The notes below the pieces were generated by a model. That model was not told the DNA's origin and made no database searches. It saw only the letters and a list, made by a program, of their open reading frames with translations. A stretch of 38,468 bases of DNA from Allocoleopsis franciscana PCC 7113. Lineage in GTDB: Bacteria > Cyanobacteriota > Cyanobacteriia > Cyanobacteriales > Coleofasciculaceae. The stretch spans positions 1 to 38,468 of the forward strand of contig NC_019741.1 in assembly GCF_000317515.1 (NCBI RefSeq), read 5' to 3'. Positions 1 to 8,155 of this stretch are shown piece by piece. The first letter of the stretch is position 1. Each line of letters starts with the position of its first letter. The position numbers were made by a program, and so were the translations under genes.

Positions 1-199
1 CACAAGTACTTGACAAGCTAGTCTAACCAACGCATGAGAGTTATGTAAGGCTACATCAGCCTACATAAGCCTATGTTTCAGCGAATAGTCAAAAGCCTAG
101 TTGGGAAAGTGGATGTAGTCGGGAAGTACAAGCGAGGGCAGTGCCCGACCCAGTGCCAACAGGCAAAAACTCTACCCTCGCTATCACGGAGTAGTAACA

Positions 200-448
200 A
201 TGGTAAAGATTACATCCACGTTCAAGCTAGTGTTCGGGACAGTAGTGGGATTCACCCTTGTCTCAGGAATAACAGCGGTAGGTATTGCCTCACAACCCCA
301 GCTAACACCGCAACAAGAGCGGGTGTTTGAAACCTGCCAAACCACTTGGCAAACAGGTATTGGGGCGGTGGTCGGGCTGATGGGAGGGAAAGCCGCTGAC
401 CTGCTTCACAAAGACGAAGAGGATACAGAGGACAAGGACAAGCAATAA
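200..448 (+). CDS. Small membrane protein, unknown function
   Basis: This is an 82-residue protein of unknown function. A single hydrophobic segment at about residues 8-30 looks like a membrane anchor or uncleaved signal. A second weakly hydrophobic, glycine-rich stretch follows at about 52-68, and the tail is very acidic and charged. GGAGTAG lies just before the ATG and fits a ribosome binding site. The next gene is on the opposite strand and far away, so no operon partner is visible in the window. The start region contains the 10-mer GTAGTAACAA (191-200), which is also one arm of the 24-bp palindrome at 624-647. I do not recognise the family. The reading as a real gene rests on composition and the start site. 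Confidence 0.55.
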   Translation: MVKITSTFKLVFGTVVGFTLVSGITAVGIASQPQLTPQQERVFETCQTTWQTGIGAVVGLMGGKAADLLHKDEEDTEDKDKQ

Positions 449-493
449 CGATGCAAAACAAAGTTTAGCGCATCTGCAAAGCGCGATCGCTTT

Positions 494-527
494 CAAAACA
501 AAAAACCCTCGCCGTGAAGCAAAGGGC
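494..527 (-). terminator. Intrinsic terminator, minus strand
   Basis: Read on the minus strand, a CCCT...AGGG stem, partly extended by inner GC pairs, is followed by TTTTTTG and more T. It could end a short transcript starting near 570, or the long message of the helicase gene that ends at 776. Confidence 0.5.
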
Positions 528-572
528 AATTATCAGGGTGCATCTACCTCTCCACTATTCACCCCTGTTATA
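497..572 (-). ncRNA. Candidate small RNA A (between genes)
   Basis: The 315-base gap 461-775 has no convincing gene. On the minus strand it holds a -10-like TATAAC (about 570), then GGGGTGA, then a 16-base element (532-547), then the terminator at 494-527. This would give a transcript of roughly 70 bases. The same 16-base element, again shortly before a terminator, occurs on the plus strand at 26294-26309. No -35 box is clear. This is inference from arrangement only; the element could instead be part of the helicase 3' untranslated region. Confidence 0.25.
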
Positions 573-623
573 CAAGAGTCAGGAAGAATAAAAATTTATG
601 AGTTCAGATTCTCCCTGCTAAAA

Positions 624-647
624 TGTAGTAACAAATTTGTTACTACA
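624..647. repeat. Perfect 24-bp palindrome
   Basis: The sequence reads identically on both strands over 24 bases, centred on AAATTT with arms TGTAGTAACA. Ten bases of one arm (GTAGTAACAA) recur at 191-200 at the start of the small membrane protein gene. It may be an operator or a recombination site. No gene for a cognate protein is identified. Confidence 0.8.
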
Positions 648-775
648 CTCATGCATGTAGTTTGGCGCTTGCGAGAAGGAAAAGATGCGCTCCTCGCTCT
701 CTTTTAGCGCTTGCCCTATCCCCTGACGATTCCGCTCGACGAATTATTTCCCTTCTTCAGCTCCCGTCGCCGTCT

Positions 776-3091
776 TCAGGACTTCAAAACCGCATCAATC
801 GCCCGGTCAATTAAGTCCACCGCCTCAACTGTGTAGTGGTAAGTTTTAAATCGCATTCCTTCCATCACTTCCAGTTGTTTCGACGGGCGATGTCCAAACT
901 GATCCTCATAGAGCCGCAGCGCCAAGCTACCGATAGAAGTCATCTGCCCTTTCGTTGCATAGAGTTGTCGCTCGCGTAATCGGCTGGCAATGGTAACAAA
1001 AGACCCTTGTTTCCCTTGGTTCACCCCACTGCCTGCGCCCAGACTCCTCATTGCACCCGTCAAATCTTCTTCGGGTGCAAGCAGGAACTGGCTCAACTGC
1101 GTATAACGGCGAGCCGGTTTATCTGTTGCCACCGCCATAGAAAGAGCTTCGGGTTGTCCCACCGCAATAAACGTCCTAGATGCCCGTGTCATCGTGGTGT
1201 AAAGTAACTGACGAGTCAGCATCCTGCGGTTGGATAGCACTAAGGGCATAATCACATATTGAAATTCACTACCTTGGGACTTATGGCAAGTCAGACAGTA
1301 GGCGTGCATGATTTGCTCGAAGTTACCAGGAAAGTAGTCAACAATCGCACCCCCTTCAAATTCCACCATCACCCGTTTTGATGAAGCATCCACCAAGACG
1401 ACCCAACCACTCTCTCCATTCATCACAGCCGGTGTCGTATCATATCTATTCACGAGCTGAATCACGCGATCGCCAACTCGGTACACCACCTCTCCGGTTA
1501 CCACTTCTGGCTGTCCATCTTTTTTTGGATTAAAGATGGGCTGCAAGCGAGCATTAAGGGCTTTGACTCCAGCCGGCCCCTTTTTTTGCGGCGCTAAGAC
1601 CATGAGCTGTTGGTTCAAATCGACCGAATCCGCTTTCATCTGGAGCGCCAAATCAACAATGGCATCCGCGACAGATGAAGGATTAGAACGGCACAGCATG
1701 GCACAGTCGGCCACATCCATCCAAGCTTTATGCTCCTTAAACTGATGCAGCATTGGCACTTTCCCAGAAAGCACCTCTTCGGCGGCATAGACAATCGGGC
1801 TATCGTGCTGCTGCCGATAGATAGTCTGCAATTGAGTCGTGGGTATAAATTCCGATAGTATCAAGTCCCGCAGTACCATCCCGGCTCCCACACTGGGAAG
1901 CTGGTTAAAATCGCCGACGAGTAATAGTCTGGTGGTTGGTTTTAACGCTTTCAGCAGGGAGTGAAAGAGGAACAAGTCAACCATGCTAAATTCATCCACA
2001 ATCAACCAGTCAATCGGCAAAGGATTGTTCTGGTTGTAGAGGAAGGACTGACCGTGTCCCTGCCACTGCAACAGGCGATGAATCGTTTGCGCTTCGTATC
2101 CAGTAGCCTCTTTCATGCGGGCGGCGGCTTTACCCGTTGGCGCGGCGAGGGCTAAATTTACTCCGTTGTCACAAAGCCACTGCACCAAGTATTTAAGGAT
2201 ATGGGTTTTACCTCGTCCGGGGCCACCTGTGAGAATACTCAAGGGGTGCGCCCAAGCCCTATAAAGAGCCTCTCGCTGTTCTGTTGAAAGGCGATTGAAT
2301 TCCTGGTAAGCAACTTGATCCAACTTGTGCAACCAGTATTCGAGTTCAAAGGTAGACTGCTGTTGTTGAGCTTTGAACGCTTTAACGAATAAAGCGACGT
2401 TCAGTTCAGCGCGGTAGACTCTCTTGAGGTAGATGCTGCCATCCTCGTTCCCTTCAACCAGGGTTTGGTTCATCAGGCAGGATTGAATGACCGCTTGCAC
2501 CTCCTTAGGGTCGGGGGTATGGTTGCAACCAGAGAGCAGTGAGAGCGCTCGCATCAGTAATTGAGGAAAAGGGACAAAACAATGTCCTTCACTCAAAGCA
2601 TCTTTAAAAACTTGGAGAATCCCATGATTGTAGCGCTGTTCGCTATGAGGAGAAATGCCGATCGCTAGCGCTAAGGCATCGGCAGTTTTGAACCCAATTC
2701 CCTCAACTTCATCAATGATGCGATAAGGGTTGCTCTTAAGTATCGTTTCAGTTTGGTGTCCGTAGTGCTCGCAGAGTTTTAGGGTTAGCCCCAAGGGAGT
2801 AGAGAGTCCTAACAACCAAGCGATCGCACCTCGCACTGGGTTAGTTGAACTGTCCCTAATCGCCTCTGTGATGGCAGCGATACGGTACTTCTGGAGTCGA
2901 GGGACTTGAAACAGTTCTTCTGGGGAGTGTTCCAAGACGTTAAGAGTGTCTGCACCAAAGTGAGCAACCAGTAGCGCGGCAGTCTTTTTTCCAATCCCGC
3001 GAAACAGCCCACTAGCTAGGTATTGTTCGATTTCTGGGGCAGTGAGTGAAACAAGCGAGGTAGGGCGATTAACTTGGTTGAACTCCAGCAT
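776..3091 (-). CDS. recD2: RecD2-like superfamily 1B helicase
   Basis: This is an ATP-dependent 5'-3' DNA helicase of the RecD2/TraA-like group, 771 residues, close to the family's usual 720-850. The N-terminal third has helix-hairpin-helix motifs (FRGIGKKTAALLVAHFG near residue 35, and VEGIGFKTADALA near 130), as in RecD2 proteins that act without RecBC. Walker A is GGPGRGKTH near residue 290, an unusual version with Arg where Ala or Ser is common. Walker B is WLIVDEFSMVD, and LLLVGDFNQLPSVG is motif III. The C-terminal UvrD-like motif is CLTCHKSQGSEF, with TTMTRAS near motif VI. It is a single gene with no operon partner nearby. On a plasmid it may serve replication, repair or DNA transfer. 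Whether it travels with relaxase functions cannot be told because none is seen here. Confidence 0.88.
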   Translation of the reverse strand: MLEFNQVNRPTSLVSLTAPEIEQYLASGLFRGIGKKTAALLVAHFGADTLNVLEHSPEELFQVPRLQKYRIAAITEAIRDSSTNPVRGAIAWLLGLSTPLGLTLKLCEHYGHQTETILKSNPYRIIDEVEGIGFKTADALALAIGISPHSEQRYNHGILQVFKDALSEGHCFVPFPQLLMRALSLLSGCNHTPDPKEVQAVIQSCLMNQTLVEGNEDGSIYLKRVYRAELNVALFVKAFKAQQQQSTFELEYWLHKLDQVAYQEFNRLSTEQREALYRAWAHPLSILTGGPGRGKTHILKYLVQWLCDNGVNLALAAPTGKAAARMKEATGYEAQTIHRLLQWQGHGQSFLYNQNNPLPIDWLIVDEFSMVDLFLFHSLLKALKPTTRLLLVGDFNQLPSVGAGMVLRDLILSEFIPTTQLQTIYRQQHDSPIVYAAEEVLSGKVPMLHQFKEHKAWMDVADCAMLCRSNPSSVADAIVDLALQMKADSVDLNQQLMVLAPQKKGPAGVKALNARLQPIFNPKKDGQPEVVTGEVVYRVGDRVIQLVNRYDTTPAVMNGESGWVVLVDASSKRVMVEFEGGAIVDYFPGNFEQIMHAYCLTCHKSQGSEFQYVIMPLVLSNRRMLTRQLLYTTMTRASRTFIAVGQPEALSMAVATDKPARRYTQLSQFLLAPEEDLTGAMRSLGAGSGVNQGKQGSFVTIASRLRERQLYATKGQMTSIGSLALRLYEDQFGHRPSKQLEVMEGMRFKTYHYTVEAVDLIDRAIDAVLKS

Positions 3092-3167
3092 CTTTTAGGC
3101 TTGGTGGTGCTATCCCTGATAAATAAACAGCTTTCTTTCATCTTGACTTACACAACGCCTATTCACC

Positions 3168-3269
3168 ATGACAACATTTCTGAAGCGATACCAAAACAGG
3201 GAATACGAGCAGGTATGGGCTGAATTGTTAGCAATAGGCTCATCGATTAGGAACGAAGAGTGTTCCTAG
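3168..3269 (+). pseudogene. Truncated start of a cyanobacterial gene
   Basis: A 33-codon frame begins ATG and reads MTTFLKRYQNREYEQVWAEL, then a few more codons to a TAG at 3267-3269. From memory this resembles the N-terminus of a conserved cyanobacterial protein family in which the sequence continues for several hundred residues. Here it stops just where the convergent HEAT-repeat gene ends, with the stop codons almost overlapping. A TTGACT box lies about 25 bases upstream. It is best read as the remaining 5' end of a gene cut off by a rearrangement that brought in the convergent gene. The family match is from recall and was not searched. Confidence 0.45.
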
Positions 3270-4093
3270 ATTCTTGGCTCACGCAAGGGATACCGTACAC
3301 CAGCAAGCTGATAATATGTTTGTTTTCCTTGAGCAACTTGCATCAGACACTCAAGGCTCTCCTTGGTACGTTCATGCAGATTATTAAGGTTGTCTTCCCG
3401 TGGGTACCCGCGATAATAAAAATTACCAACATGCCAAATCACTCCGAACAGATCGCTCTGGCTTAATTGCTCAGCCCAGCGAGTATTCTCCTCAAAACCA
3501 GGAGTAGAATACGTGAACGGGCTTGCCGATATGTTCCTATCCAACTCATTCGGGAGGTCTGCCAGCCAGCCGTAATTCTCTAAAAAGGAAAGAGCTGCAA
3601 CCTGTTGTGCATTTAGGCGCTCTTGAGCATCCAAGCCAGGGCGACCGTAGGAACCTATGGCACACAGCATTGGCGGTATTTGTTCTGCTGTGATCGACAC
3701 AGCCCATCCGCTGTACTTACCTCTAGTTAAGTCCTTGCGGAAATTCTCGTCGAGAAGTTGGCTCAAGTGTTGAGTGAGGGTTTGATGTATCGCTTTACCT
3801 GGGGCATATTTGAGCAGCTTAATTCTTGCACTCTCAGAAGCTTTTTGATAAAGCTTGTCATAAGCAGCCCGTTGTACAGGACCCGTTTCAGTCTTCACAA
3901 TCTGCACAACAAGCTCTAAGCCTTCTCGACCGTAAGACAGTGCCTCTGTAATGGCAGCGATTCTTACCTCATCAGTGCTGCTGGCTAGACGTTGCTTAAC
4001 TCCAATAAGTCCTCCTAAGACCGCACTTGTTAAAGGCGGGGACTGACCCCCTTTGACTGCGTCGGATAGTCCAGGCTGTCGGAGTTCGGACAT
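3266..4093 (-). CDS. HEAT-repeat protein
   Basis: This is a 275-residue protein. Residues about 25-105 contain HEAT-like helical repeats of the type common in cyanobacterial proteins (VKQRLASSTDEVRIAAITEA, then GREGLELVVQIVKTE and VQRAAYDKLYQKAS). Such repeats usually make protein-protein contacts, and in cyanobacteria they are often attached to signalling or phycobilisome-related proteins. The C-terminal 150 residues (with FLENYGWLADLPNEL and WHVGNFYYRGYPRED) are not recognised. No catalytic motif is visible. It ends head-to-head with the truncated frame at 3168-3269. The start ATG at 4093 has AAGAGAGAAGAG upstream, an acceptable purine-rich ribosome site. Its molecular role is unknown. Confidence 0.65.
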   Translation of the reverse strand: MSELRQPGLSDAVKGGQSPPLTSAVLGGLIGVKQRLASSTDEVRIAAITEALSYGREGLELVVQIVKTETGPVQRAAYDKLYQKASESARIKLLKYAPGKAIHQTLTQHLSQLLDENFRKDLTRGKYSGWAVSITAEQIPPMLCAIGSYGRPGLDAQERLNAQQVAALSFLENYGWLADLPNELDRNISASPFTYSTPGFEENTRWAEQLSQSDLFGVIWHVGNFYYRGYPREDNLNNLHERTKESLECLMQVAQGKQTYYQLAGVRYPLREPRI

Positions 4094-4386
4094 TTACACT
4101 CTTCTCTCTTAAGTAGACACTTTCAGCAGGTACGGCAGTGGCAGATTGAGCGCCCATTTGCCCTAGAGCAAAAGCAGCGAATCACCAGCACGGATTTTCA
4201 GCCTTTTTGATTTTGGAATTATAGCAAGCGCTCCAGCCATTGTTCTGATTGCTCTTTGCATTCGCAACAAGTTGGGGTGATTCTCAATAATGGGAGAAAA
4301 AACGGCGATTTTCTGGATTTTCCACGCATTTGAGGGGCTTCTAGCTTTTACACTATGTAATAGTAGGTTGCTACTTTTAACTGGCG

Positions 4387-5211
4387 ATGCGAAGGTTTGT
4401 GGAGCAATGGTTAGCCAACTATCATGGGACAACGTACCAGAGTTATCACAACACGATTGAGAAGTTTTTGGCGGCTGTTCCTTTGTCGATTGAGCAGATT
4501 CAGACTTCTCATGTGAGGAACTGGTTGAATAGGTTGGATGTTGCTGATACCACAAGGGTCAAGCACCTCAATCACCTCAAAGCCTTTTTTAACTACATAG
4601 TGGAACTCGACAATCCGCCGATTAAGCGATCGCCGATTCCGAAACAATTCAAATTACCGATTCCACAACAAACCCTCGTGGAGCGAATTCTCTCGAAGGA
4701 TGAGGTAGCTGCACTGCTCGACAACGAACTGGACCAGCGCAACTTCCTGATTCTCACGACTCTCTACAAAACTGGAGTGAGAGTTTCTGAGTTGTGTAAT
4801 TTGAGATGGAAGCATTTTATACCAAGAACGGACTTGGGGACGTACCAATTGACGGTTTATGGTAAGGGCGGGAAAACTCGACAAATAACGCTGCCTCCGG
4901 TTTTGGCGCAGTTGCTTCAGGAATTTAGAGGGAAGGCTCCGGCTTCTGCTCCTGTCTTTGCCAGTGCCAGCGGTCGTGCGTTAGCCCCGGCGCACATTCA
5001 CCGCATCGTTAAGCGTGCTGCCATGCGTGCTGAGTTACCGCAGGCTGAGAAGGTTTCCCCTCATTGGTTGAGACACGCCCACGCTACTCATGCATTGGAA
5101 AACCATGCTCCGATCGCTCTGGTGCAAGCCACATTAGGTCACGTCAGCTTGGAGACAACTAGCAAATATCTGCATATTAGACCTAGCCAAAGCTCTGGAG
5201 ATTTTCTGTAA
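4387..5211 (+). CDS. Tyrosine recombinase, XerD-like
   Basis: This is a 274-residue site-specific recombinase of the phage-integrase/Xer family. The N-terminal core-binding (SAM-like) domain covers about residues 1-80 and the catalytic domain about 100-270. The full active-site set is visible: Arg132 in TGVRVSEL, Lys160 in YGKGGKTR, His226 and Arg229 in HWLRH, His252 in LGHVS, and Tyr261 in SKYLHI. It is slightly shorter than the 295-300 of XerC/D. On a plasmid it would resolve multimers, or integrate and excise a mobile unit. There is no clear Shine-Dalgarno before the ATG, so the start is chosen by domain length. Candidate target sites nearby include the inverted repeats at 5311-5400, but no link is shown. 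Confidence 0.88.
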   Translation: MRRFVEQWLANYHGTTYQSYHNTIEKFLAAVPLSIEQIQTSHVRNWLNRLDVADTTRVKHLNHLKAFFNYIVELDNPPIKRSPIPKQFKLPIPQQTLVERILSKDEVAALLDNELDQRNFLILTTLYKTGVRVSELCNLRWKHFIPRTDLGTYQLTVYGKGGKTRQITLPPVLAQLLQEFRGKAPASAPVFASASGRALAPAHIHRIVKRAAMRAELPQAEKVSPHWLRHAHATHALENHAPIALVQATLGHVSLETTSKYLHIRPSQSSGDFL

Positions 5212-5518
5212 TTGCGCCAGCCAACGGCTCTGGAGGAGTGATGACACACGGGGGGTAATACTTGCGATCGCTTACCCTGGTTGAACTCCCTGGAGCGCCG
5301 GGAATGTGGGTTACTCCGTTGGAGTAAAAACATAGGGTTGTCCAGCGTACTGCATAAGGTACTGGCATTGAGACATAGGTTGGGTTGAACACAGTACGCT
5401 CTACCTAGAAGCCGCCATGAAGATTTAGGCGAATTTTTATCAAAATCCAACAAGCTATAAAGAGTAAGCTCTCTTCAACTGGAATCACCTTCAAGAGTTA
5501 GGTTGCACCCGATCAAAT
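5212..5518. other. Gene-free stretch with short inverted repeats
   Basis: I see no convincing gene in these 307 bases. It holds a hairpin with arms TTACTCC and GGAGTAA and a 3-base loop (5311-5327), and a spaced inverted repeat AGCGTACTG (5345-5353) / CAGTACGCT (5392-5400). It follows a recombinase gene directly, so it could be a recombination site or the decayed end of a mobile element. Nothing in the sequence decides. Confidence 0.4.
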
Positions 5519-6292
5519 ATGCCTTTTACGTTCGCACATCCCATAGCAGCGGCTCCGATTTGGCTGTGCTCGAAAAGAAGACTAGATTTGCCAAGTCTCT
5601 TAGTCGGGTCGATAATTCCCGACATTGAATACTTCTTGACTTTGCAACCCACTAGAACAATTGGGCATACTCTTCTAGGAGTATTAATTCAAGGGCTTCC
5701 TTGTTCGATTGTGCTCTTGTTAATTACTCGTTATGTTTTGATGCGCCCATTCTTGGCTCTTCTTCCCCGGCAATTAGCCCAACGATTTCCAACCCTAAGG
5801 AGCTATTTCCCTTTACAAGTAAAGCATCTTTTTAATGTTGTAGTGTCAGTTGTGATGGGAGCGGCGAGCCATATTGTTTGGGATGCTTTTACTCATGAGG
5901 GGGGCTGGTTTGTCGCTCATTCAAAGCTGCTTCAAGCCCAGCTTGGTTCTGTGCCAATTTATAAACTACTTCAATATGGAAGTGGAGTTATTGGACTTGG
6001 CGCTCTATTTTTATGGCTATCAAGAAGGCTTAATCAAGAATTGCCTTGTAACCGTATTGAAACATTAACCCCTCGCTGGAGAGGTTTAACAATCATCTGC
6101 ATTGCCCTATGTGCTTTGGTCTTTACTTGGGTCGCTGTAGACATACATCATATTGCAGGTGAAACCTTCAAAGAGGCGTTTGTGAGAGCAGTAATTGGTT
6201 GTATTTCTGGATTATTTCTAGGATTATTGCTGTACTCAGCAGTATTTTGGATGCTAAAGAGTTTCAAACCCTTAAAGTTCTATATGTTCTAA
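5519..6292 (+). CDS. DUF4184 family membrane protein
   Basis: This is a 257-residue integral membrane protein of the DUF4184 type. The family hallmarks are visible: MPFTFAHPIAAAPIW at the N-terminus, GSIIPDIEYF at about 33-42, GHTLLGVLIQGLP at about 49-61 and SHIVWDAFTHEGG at about 118-130. Conserved His and Asp residues lie near the membrane face, reminiscent of the YdjM-type membrane metal-dependent hydrolases. About five to six hydrophobic segments follow one another (55-80, 100-125, 145-165, 195-215, 225-250). The enzymatic role of the family is not established. It stands alone, with over 200 bases before the next gene. No strong ribosome site precedes the ATG. Confidence 0.75.
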   Translation: MPFTFAHPIAAAPIWLCSKRRLDLPSLLVGSIIPDIEYFLTLQPTRTIGHTLLGVLIQGLPCSIVLLLITRYVLMRPFLALLPRQLAQRFPTLRSYFPLQVKHLFNVVVSVVMGAASHIVWDAFTHEGGWFVAHSKLLQAQLGSVPIYKLLQYGSGVIGLGALFLWLSRRLNQELPCNRIETLTPRWRGLTIICIALCALVFTWVAVDIHHIAGETFKEAFVRAVIGCISGLFLGLLLYSAVFWMLKSFKPLKFYMF

Positions 6293-6513
6293 TTGCTTGA
6301 AAAACTGGGTTGGGAAGAGCTAATCTGGATGCAATAGGACTGCTGCGCTGGATCGCCTGCTGACATACTGGATTGGTATATAACTGCATAAGTTCTCCAT
6401 CTTCCTAGATAGAAGAAGTTGCAAGCAGATGAGCAATGTTACCCGCTGCCGCTTCTCTTGGTCGCTTGGCAGCGCGTAGTAATTGTTCGATCTATCTCAC
6501 ACTACACAGCGTT

Positions 6514-8082
6514 ATGAATATTCTCATTGTCAACCCGCCACACACGGCAATAGGCAGCCGCATTCCGCGCGAGCAACTACCACCCCTGGGACTTCTGTGT
6601 GTAGGCGGGCCACTGTTGGATGCTGGACATGATGTTACACTGCTGGACGCCGAACTCGGTCCGCTTTCGCACACTGAGATCGTCCGGCGAGTCGTCATGC
6701 ACTGCCCACAGGTGCTTCTCATCGGTCACTCCGGCTCGACATCGGCGCACCCAACCGTTGTCGAACTGACTCGCCGCTTCCGTGCTGAGTTACCGAACCT
6801 CACGATCATCTATGGCGGCGTCTTCCCGACCTATCATTTCCGCGACATACTCGCCCATGAACCGCAGCTCGACGTGATCGTTCGCGGCGAAGGCGAGGCT
6901 ACCGTATCCAAACTCATAGCCGCCATTGAGTGCGGTGATGACCTTGCCAGTGTAGAGGGCATCGCTTTCCGCCGTGATGGTCAGATCGTGGAAACGCCGC
7001 CAGCTCGTATGATCGAAGACCTCAATGCCTACCGCGTTGGTTGGGAGCTGATTGATCCGAAACGGTATAGCTACTACGGCGGTAAGCGGGCTGTCGTTAT
7101 GCAGTTCTCACGCGGATGTCCGCACCTGTGCAACTACTGCGGACAGCGTGGTTTCTGGGCTCGTTGGCGGCATCGCGACCCACAGAAGTTTGCTAAGGAG
7201 ATTGCTTGGCTCCATCGCACACACGGCGTGGAATTAATCAACTTAGCTGACGAAAATCCGACAGTGAACAAGGCTATCTGGCGTGAACTGTGCGAGGCAA
7301 TCATTGCCGAAAATATCAACGTGACCATTATCGGCTCGACCCGCGCCGACGATATTGTCCGCGATGCAGATATCTTGCACCTGTACCGCAAGGCTGGCAT
7401 CGAGCGGTTTCTGCTGGGTATGGAGAACACCGACGAAGCCACACTTAAGAAAATCCGCAAGGGGAGTGCGACGACAACTGATCGCGAAGCCATCCGCCTG
7501 ATGCGACAGCATGGCATCCTGTCGCTAGCAACTTGGGTAACCGACTTCGAGGAGATTACAGATCGAGACTTTGTCCACTCTCTGCGGCAGCTACTCTGGT
7601 ATGACTCAGACCAAATTATGTCGTTGTATGTCACACCACACCGTTGGACCGGGTACTATCGCATTGCGGCATCGCGGCGCGTCATCCAGCTTGACCAGCG
7701 CAAATGGGACTACAAACACCAGGTGTTAGAAACGATGCACATGCCACCCTGGCGCATTTTCCTATGGGTGAAGTTCATCGAACTTGTGATGCAGGCTCGA
7801 CCCAAAGCGCTATGGAGATCGTTTCTCCAGCCAGATCGCGCTGCCCGACACGGTATGCGCTGGTTCACCCGTATGGGGCGGCGCGTCTTGTTCCACGAGT
7901 GGTGGAATTTCTTCTTTCGCGATCGTCGGGTGAGCGATGGCCCGACACTGGAGCAATTCTGGGGTGCGCCGCAGGATCATCAGGAGATTCCGCTAAACAT
8001 CTTCCGTCAGCGCAAACCGGCAAAGTCCGCCGAACAAATCGTTGCAGCGGACAGCCCGCCATTCGACTATAACCAGATTTGA
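6514..8082 (+). CDS. B12-binding radical SAM protein, BchE-like
   Basis: This is a 522-residue cobalamin-dependent radical SAM enzyme. The N-terminal B12-binding Rossmann domain begins MNILIVNPP and runs to about residue 140 (LLDAGHDVTLLDAE, IIYGGVFPTYHF, DVIVRGEGEATV). The radical SAM cluster motif CPHLCNYC gives Cys202, Cys206 and Cys209. LADENPTVN and the C-terminal YVTPHRW are as I recall them in BchE, the anaerobic Mg-protoporphyrin IX monomethyl ester cyclase of chlorophyll synthesis. An open frame extends upstream to an ATG at 6436, but the conserved domain starts at 6514. The gene is much richer in G+C (58% by hand count over 7081-7140) than most of the window and stands alone between unrelated genes, so lateral transfer is likely. 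Substrate is inferred from resemblance; other B12-radical SAM roles are possible. Confidence 0.72.
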   Translation: MNILIVNPPHTAIGSRIPREQLPPLGLLCVGGPLLDAGHDVTLLDAELGPLSHTEIVRRVVMHCPQVLLIGHSGSTSAHPTVVELTRRFRAELPNLTIIYGGVFPTYHFRDILAHEPQLDVIVRGEGEATVSKLIAAIECGDDLASVEGIAFRRDGQIVETPPARMIEDLNAYRVGWELIDPKRYSYYGGKRAVVMQFSRGCPHLCNYCGQRGFWARWRHRDPQKFAKEIAWLHRTHGVELINLADENPTVNKAIWRELCEAIIAENINVTIIGSTRADDIVRDADILHLYRKAGIERFLLGMENTDEATLKKIRKGSATTTDREAIRLMRQHGILSLATWVTDFEEITDRDFVHSLRQLLWYDSDQIMSLYVTPHRWTGYYRIAASRRVIQLDQRKWDYKHQVLETMHMPPWRIFLWVKFIELVMQARPKALWRSFLQPDRAARHGMRWFTRMGRRVLFHEWWNFFFRDRRVSDGPTLEQFWGAPQDHQEIPLNIFRQRKPAKSAEQIVAADSPPFDYNQI

Positions 8083-8155
8083 AGAGCGTTTGTGTATCTT
8101 GAGTACTTAAATTAATGGCAGGTGGGTTGTTAGCTATGGACAGGGCAAGCTAATT

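Noticed and set aside
483-490. GCGATCGC palindromes here and throughout the window
   Set aside because: These are the common cyanobacterial HIP1 octamer; they support the taxonomic reading but are not local regulatory sites.
4163-4555. A 130-codon minus-strand frame
   Set aside because: It overlaps the recombinase gene and has a Ser/Thr-rich composition with no motif; treated as a shadow.
5212-5518. Remnant of an IS200/IS605 TnpB element
   Set aside because: Hairpins and a recombinase neighbour suggested it, but no TnpB peptide could be read in any frame.
6436-6513. Upstream ATG giving 26 extra residues on the BchE-like protein
   Set aside because: The B12-binding fold begins with MNILIVNPP at 6514 and the extension has no family counterpart or ribosome site.
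7134-7634. A 166-codon minus-strand frame
   Set aside because: It lies wholly inside the BchE-like gene, whose motifs are clear; G+C-rich genes often have long antisense frames.
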